DNA of 64,000 nucleotides, from positions 248,001 to 312,000 of the forward strand of contig NZ_OZ245846.1 in assembly GCF_965228935.1 (NCBI RefSeq), given 5' to 3'. Source of the stretch: Ulvibacterium sp965228935 (GTDB lineage: Bacteria > Bacteroidota > Bacteroidia > Flavobacteriales > Flavobacteriaceae). How positions within the stretch are numbered: the first letter of the stretch is position 1; each line of letters begins with the position of its first letter. This document shows, piece by piece, positions 62,773-64,000 of this stretch. The notes below the pieces were generated by a model that had not been told where the DNA came from, searched no databases, and worked only from the letters and a program-made list of their open reading frames with translations. The position numbers and the translations under genes are program-made.

Positions 62773-64000
62773 CTATTTCTTCCTATCCAATGTATTCTTT
62801 CCAACATTATACGCATAGGTAGCACAAGGCACATATTGCAGCGTAACACCTTGAAACTCCTTTTGGGTTTTGACATCAATTGTTGTTACCAATGCAGAAG
62901 TTAGCCCATTCGAATTACAGAAGTCAATAAGGCTTTTTAACTCGTTAGGTTTTTCTTCATATCTATTACTCCATTTGATTTCCAACGCCCAAGTGGGTTG
63001 TAATGTACCTTCATCGATTCCTACCATATCCACCTCTCCCTTTCCCCAATGGGCATAATACGGATTAAACCAATCACGGTGCATCCACTGCGAATAAATG
63101 GCCGTTTCTACCAAATCGCCCATACGTTTTTCATTGGTAATCGCCAATGGCGTAAATAATGCAGCGTACAAAGATGGATTAGAGAGGTACATTTTAAACT
63201 TCACTTCTCTTTTGAAACGTTTCCCGCTTTGGCCAATTCTACTGATTTTTTTGACTAAAAAAGCGGACTCCAGATATTCAATATAGGTTTTTATGAGGTG
63301 CTTCTTTACCCCTGAAGTTCTACTCAACTCTTCATACTCAAATTCATGGGCCGTATTAAAACAAATGGTAGTGAACAGCCTATTCAATTCTTGCACATCT
63401 TTAATTCCATACAAACTAGGTAAATCTCGTAACAGCACCTTATCAACAATATCCTGTTTTATATAACGCCCAGGATTCTTTTGCATTTGTGGCGAGAAAA
63501 TGATTTCGGGATACCCTCCAAAATTGATATATTTCACAAAATGCTCATTCAACAACTGGGAATTTACGGTATCATAAAAATGTTGCTCCTTCCCTTTCCA
63601 GAGCAAATTGCTCTCGACCATTAGGTGCTGTAGATTGTTTATATGTATGTATTCGTAGAAGGTAAGGGGTGGCAATAAAAAGTCTGTAAAGCGTCCCGCA
63701 CCGCTCTCGTTACTTTTAAATTTTAGGGCAGCAGCGGCACTACCGGATACTATAAATTTTGTGCCACGATAACTGTCCACCAATGTCTTTAGATGAATTT
63801 CCCAATCTTTCAAATATTGTATCTCGTCAAAGAATACGAAACAGTCTTTGGGATTTTGGTTGCCTATAGCTTCCAAAGCATATTTGAAAAGCTCTTCCAA
63901 TGCGATATTGATGTAAATGGGATTTTCTACCGTAATGAAAATAATTTTTTGAGCAGGGATCCCTTCGTCTATCAGCTCTTGAATGGTATGGTGCAACATT
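62773..64000 (-). CDS. AAA_14/DUF4143 ATP-binding protein (5' end outside window)
   Basis: At least 408 residues; the frame continues past the right edge, and the first visible Met (LHHTIQELIDEG) falls after where the Walker A lysine region should be. Visible: Walker B CFVFFDEIQYLKDWEIHLKT, sensor-like KFIVSGSAAAALK, the LPPLTFYEYI segment, and the C-terminal DUF4143 restriction-enzyme-like part (GKGEVDMVGIDEG, TWALEIKWSNRY). Family members are common, fast-duplicating proteins in Bacteroidota, with unclear function. No defect seen in the visible part. Confidence 0.88.
   Translation of the reverse strand, partial: MLHHTIQELIDEGIPAQKIIFITVENPIYINIALEELFKYALEAIGNQNPKDCFVFFDEIQYLKDWEIHLKTLVDSYRGTKFIVSGSAAAALKFKSNESGAGRFTDFLLPPLTFYEYIHINNLQHLMVESNLLWKGKEQHFYDTVNSQLLNEHFVKYINFGGYPEIIFSPQMQKNPGRYIKQDIVDKVLLRDLPSLYGIKDVQELNRLFTTICFNTAHEFEYEELSRTSGVKKHLIKTYIEYLESAFLVKKISRIGQSGKRFKREVKFKMYLSNPSLYAALFTPLAITNEKRMGDLVETAIYSQWMHRDWFNPYYAHWGKGEVDMVGIDEGTLQPTWALEIKWSNRYEEKPNELKSLIDFCNSNGLTSALVTTIDVKTQKEFQGVTLQYVPCATYAYNVGKNTLDRKK

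Overview
The window reads as chromosome of a marine-type flavobacterium (Bacteroidota, family Flavobacteriaceae; Maribacter, Zobellia, Arenibacter or Muricauda-like). The evidence is moderate GC, promoters of the Bacteroidota form TTG-N20-TAnnTTTG, many lipoproteins with short signal peptides, SusC-type CarboxypepD_reg and plug modules, TolB/TPR lipoproteins, and a type II-C CRISPR locus with 46-bp repeats and 30-bp spacers. All identifications come from reading the sequence; no searches were run.

Layout. 0-3.1 kb: 3' part of a GH1 beta-glucosidase, a Crp/Fnr regulator and a divergent nucleoside hydrolase. 3.2-23.6 kb: mostly single-gene envelope and housekeeping-accessory functions: two S41 peptidases, two serine hydrolases, lipoproteins (one Kazal-type, one LytM-like), DinB, a glutamine amidotransferase, DoxX+VOC, a TolB/TPR protein, a UshA-type 5'-nucleotidase, two unknown membrane proteins, an old-yellow-enzyme and an adhesin-like coiled-coil protein. 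Several short coding relics lie between them, including one that looks like the end of a LytTR regulator. 24.2-28.4 kb: a tandem duplication of a secreted calcium-repeat protein. Each copy has three TACCGTT-type direct repeats at 20/21-bp steps upstream (LytTR-like sites). 28.4-33.6 kb: two tandem CarboxypepD_reg outer-envelope proteins and a second TolB/TPR protein.

33.7-36.5 kb: a decayed type II-C CRISPR-Cas locus. It has five repeats and four spacers, intact cas2 and cas1, and only the last ~210 codons of cas9. The cas9 stub is fused end-to-end with a DUF5107/TPR gene that also looks cut at its 3' end. The first repeat of the array is interrupted by two clean insertions, and a 207-bp inverted-repeat element sits between cas1 and cas2. 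36.5-44 kb: the DUF5107 gene, a divergent AraC regulator and a GH2 glycosidase form a small carbohydrate locus.

44.5-53.7 kb: a defence island. It holds ParDE, two HEPN proteins, an odd short-variable-loop tRNA-Tyr-like gene, an HNH nuclease, a DUF2971 protein, an unknown protein, an ApeA-type HEPN nuclease, a recombinase HTH relic and a Fic protein with paired operators. From about 46 to 50 kb the genes are all on the minus strand. Several of their spacers are imperfect palindromes; the clearest three have CAAC...GTT ends, which resembles an integron-type cassette cluster without an integrase.

53.7-64 kb: a four-gene operon (DoxX-like, DUF2071, membrane methyltransferase, 4-TM protein), a 2193-residue alpha-2-macroglobulin carrying an inserted SusC-like plug module, and an AAA_14/DUF4143 ATPase cut by the window edge.
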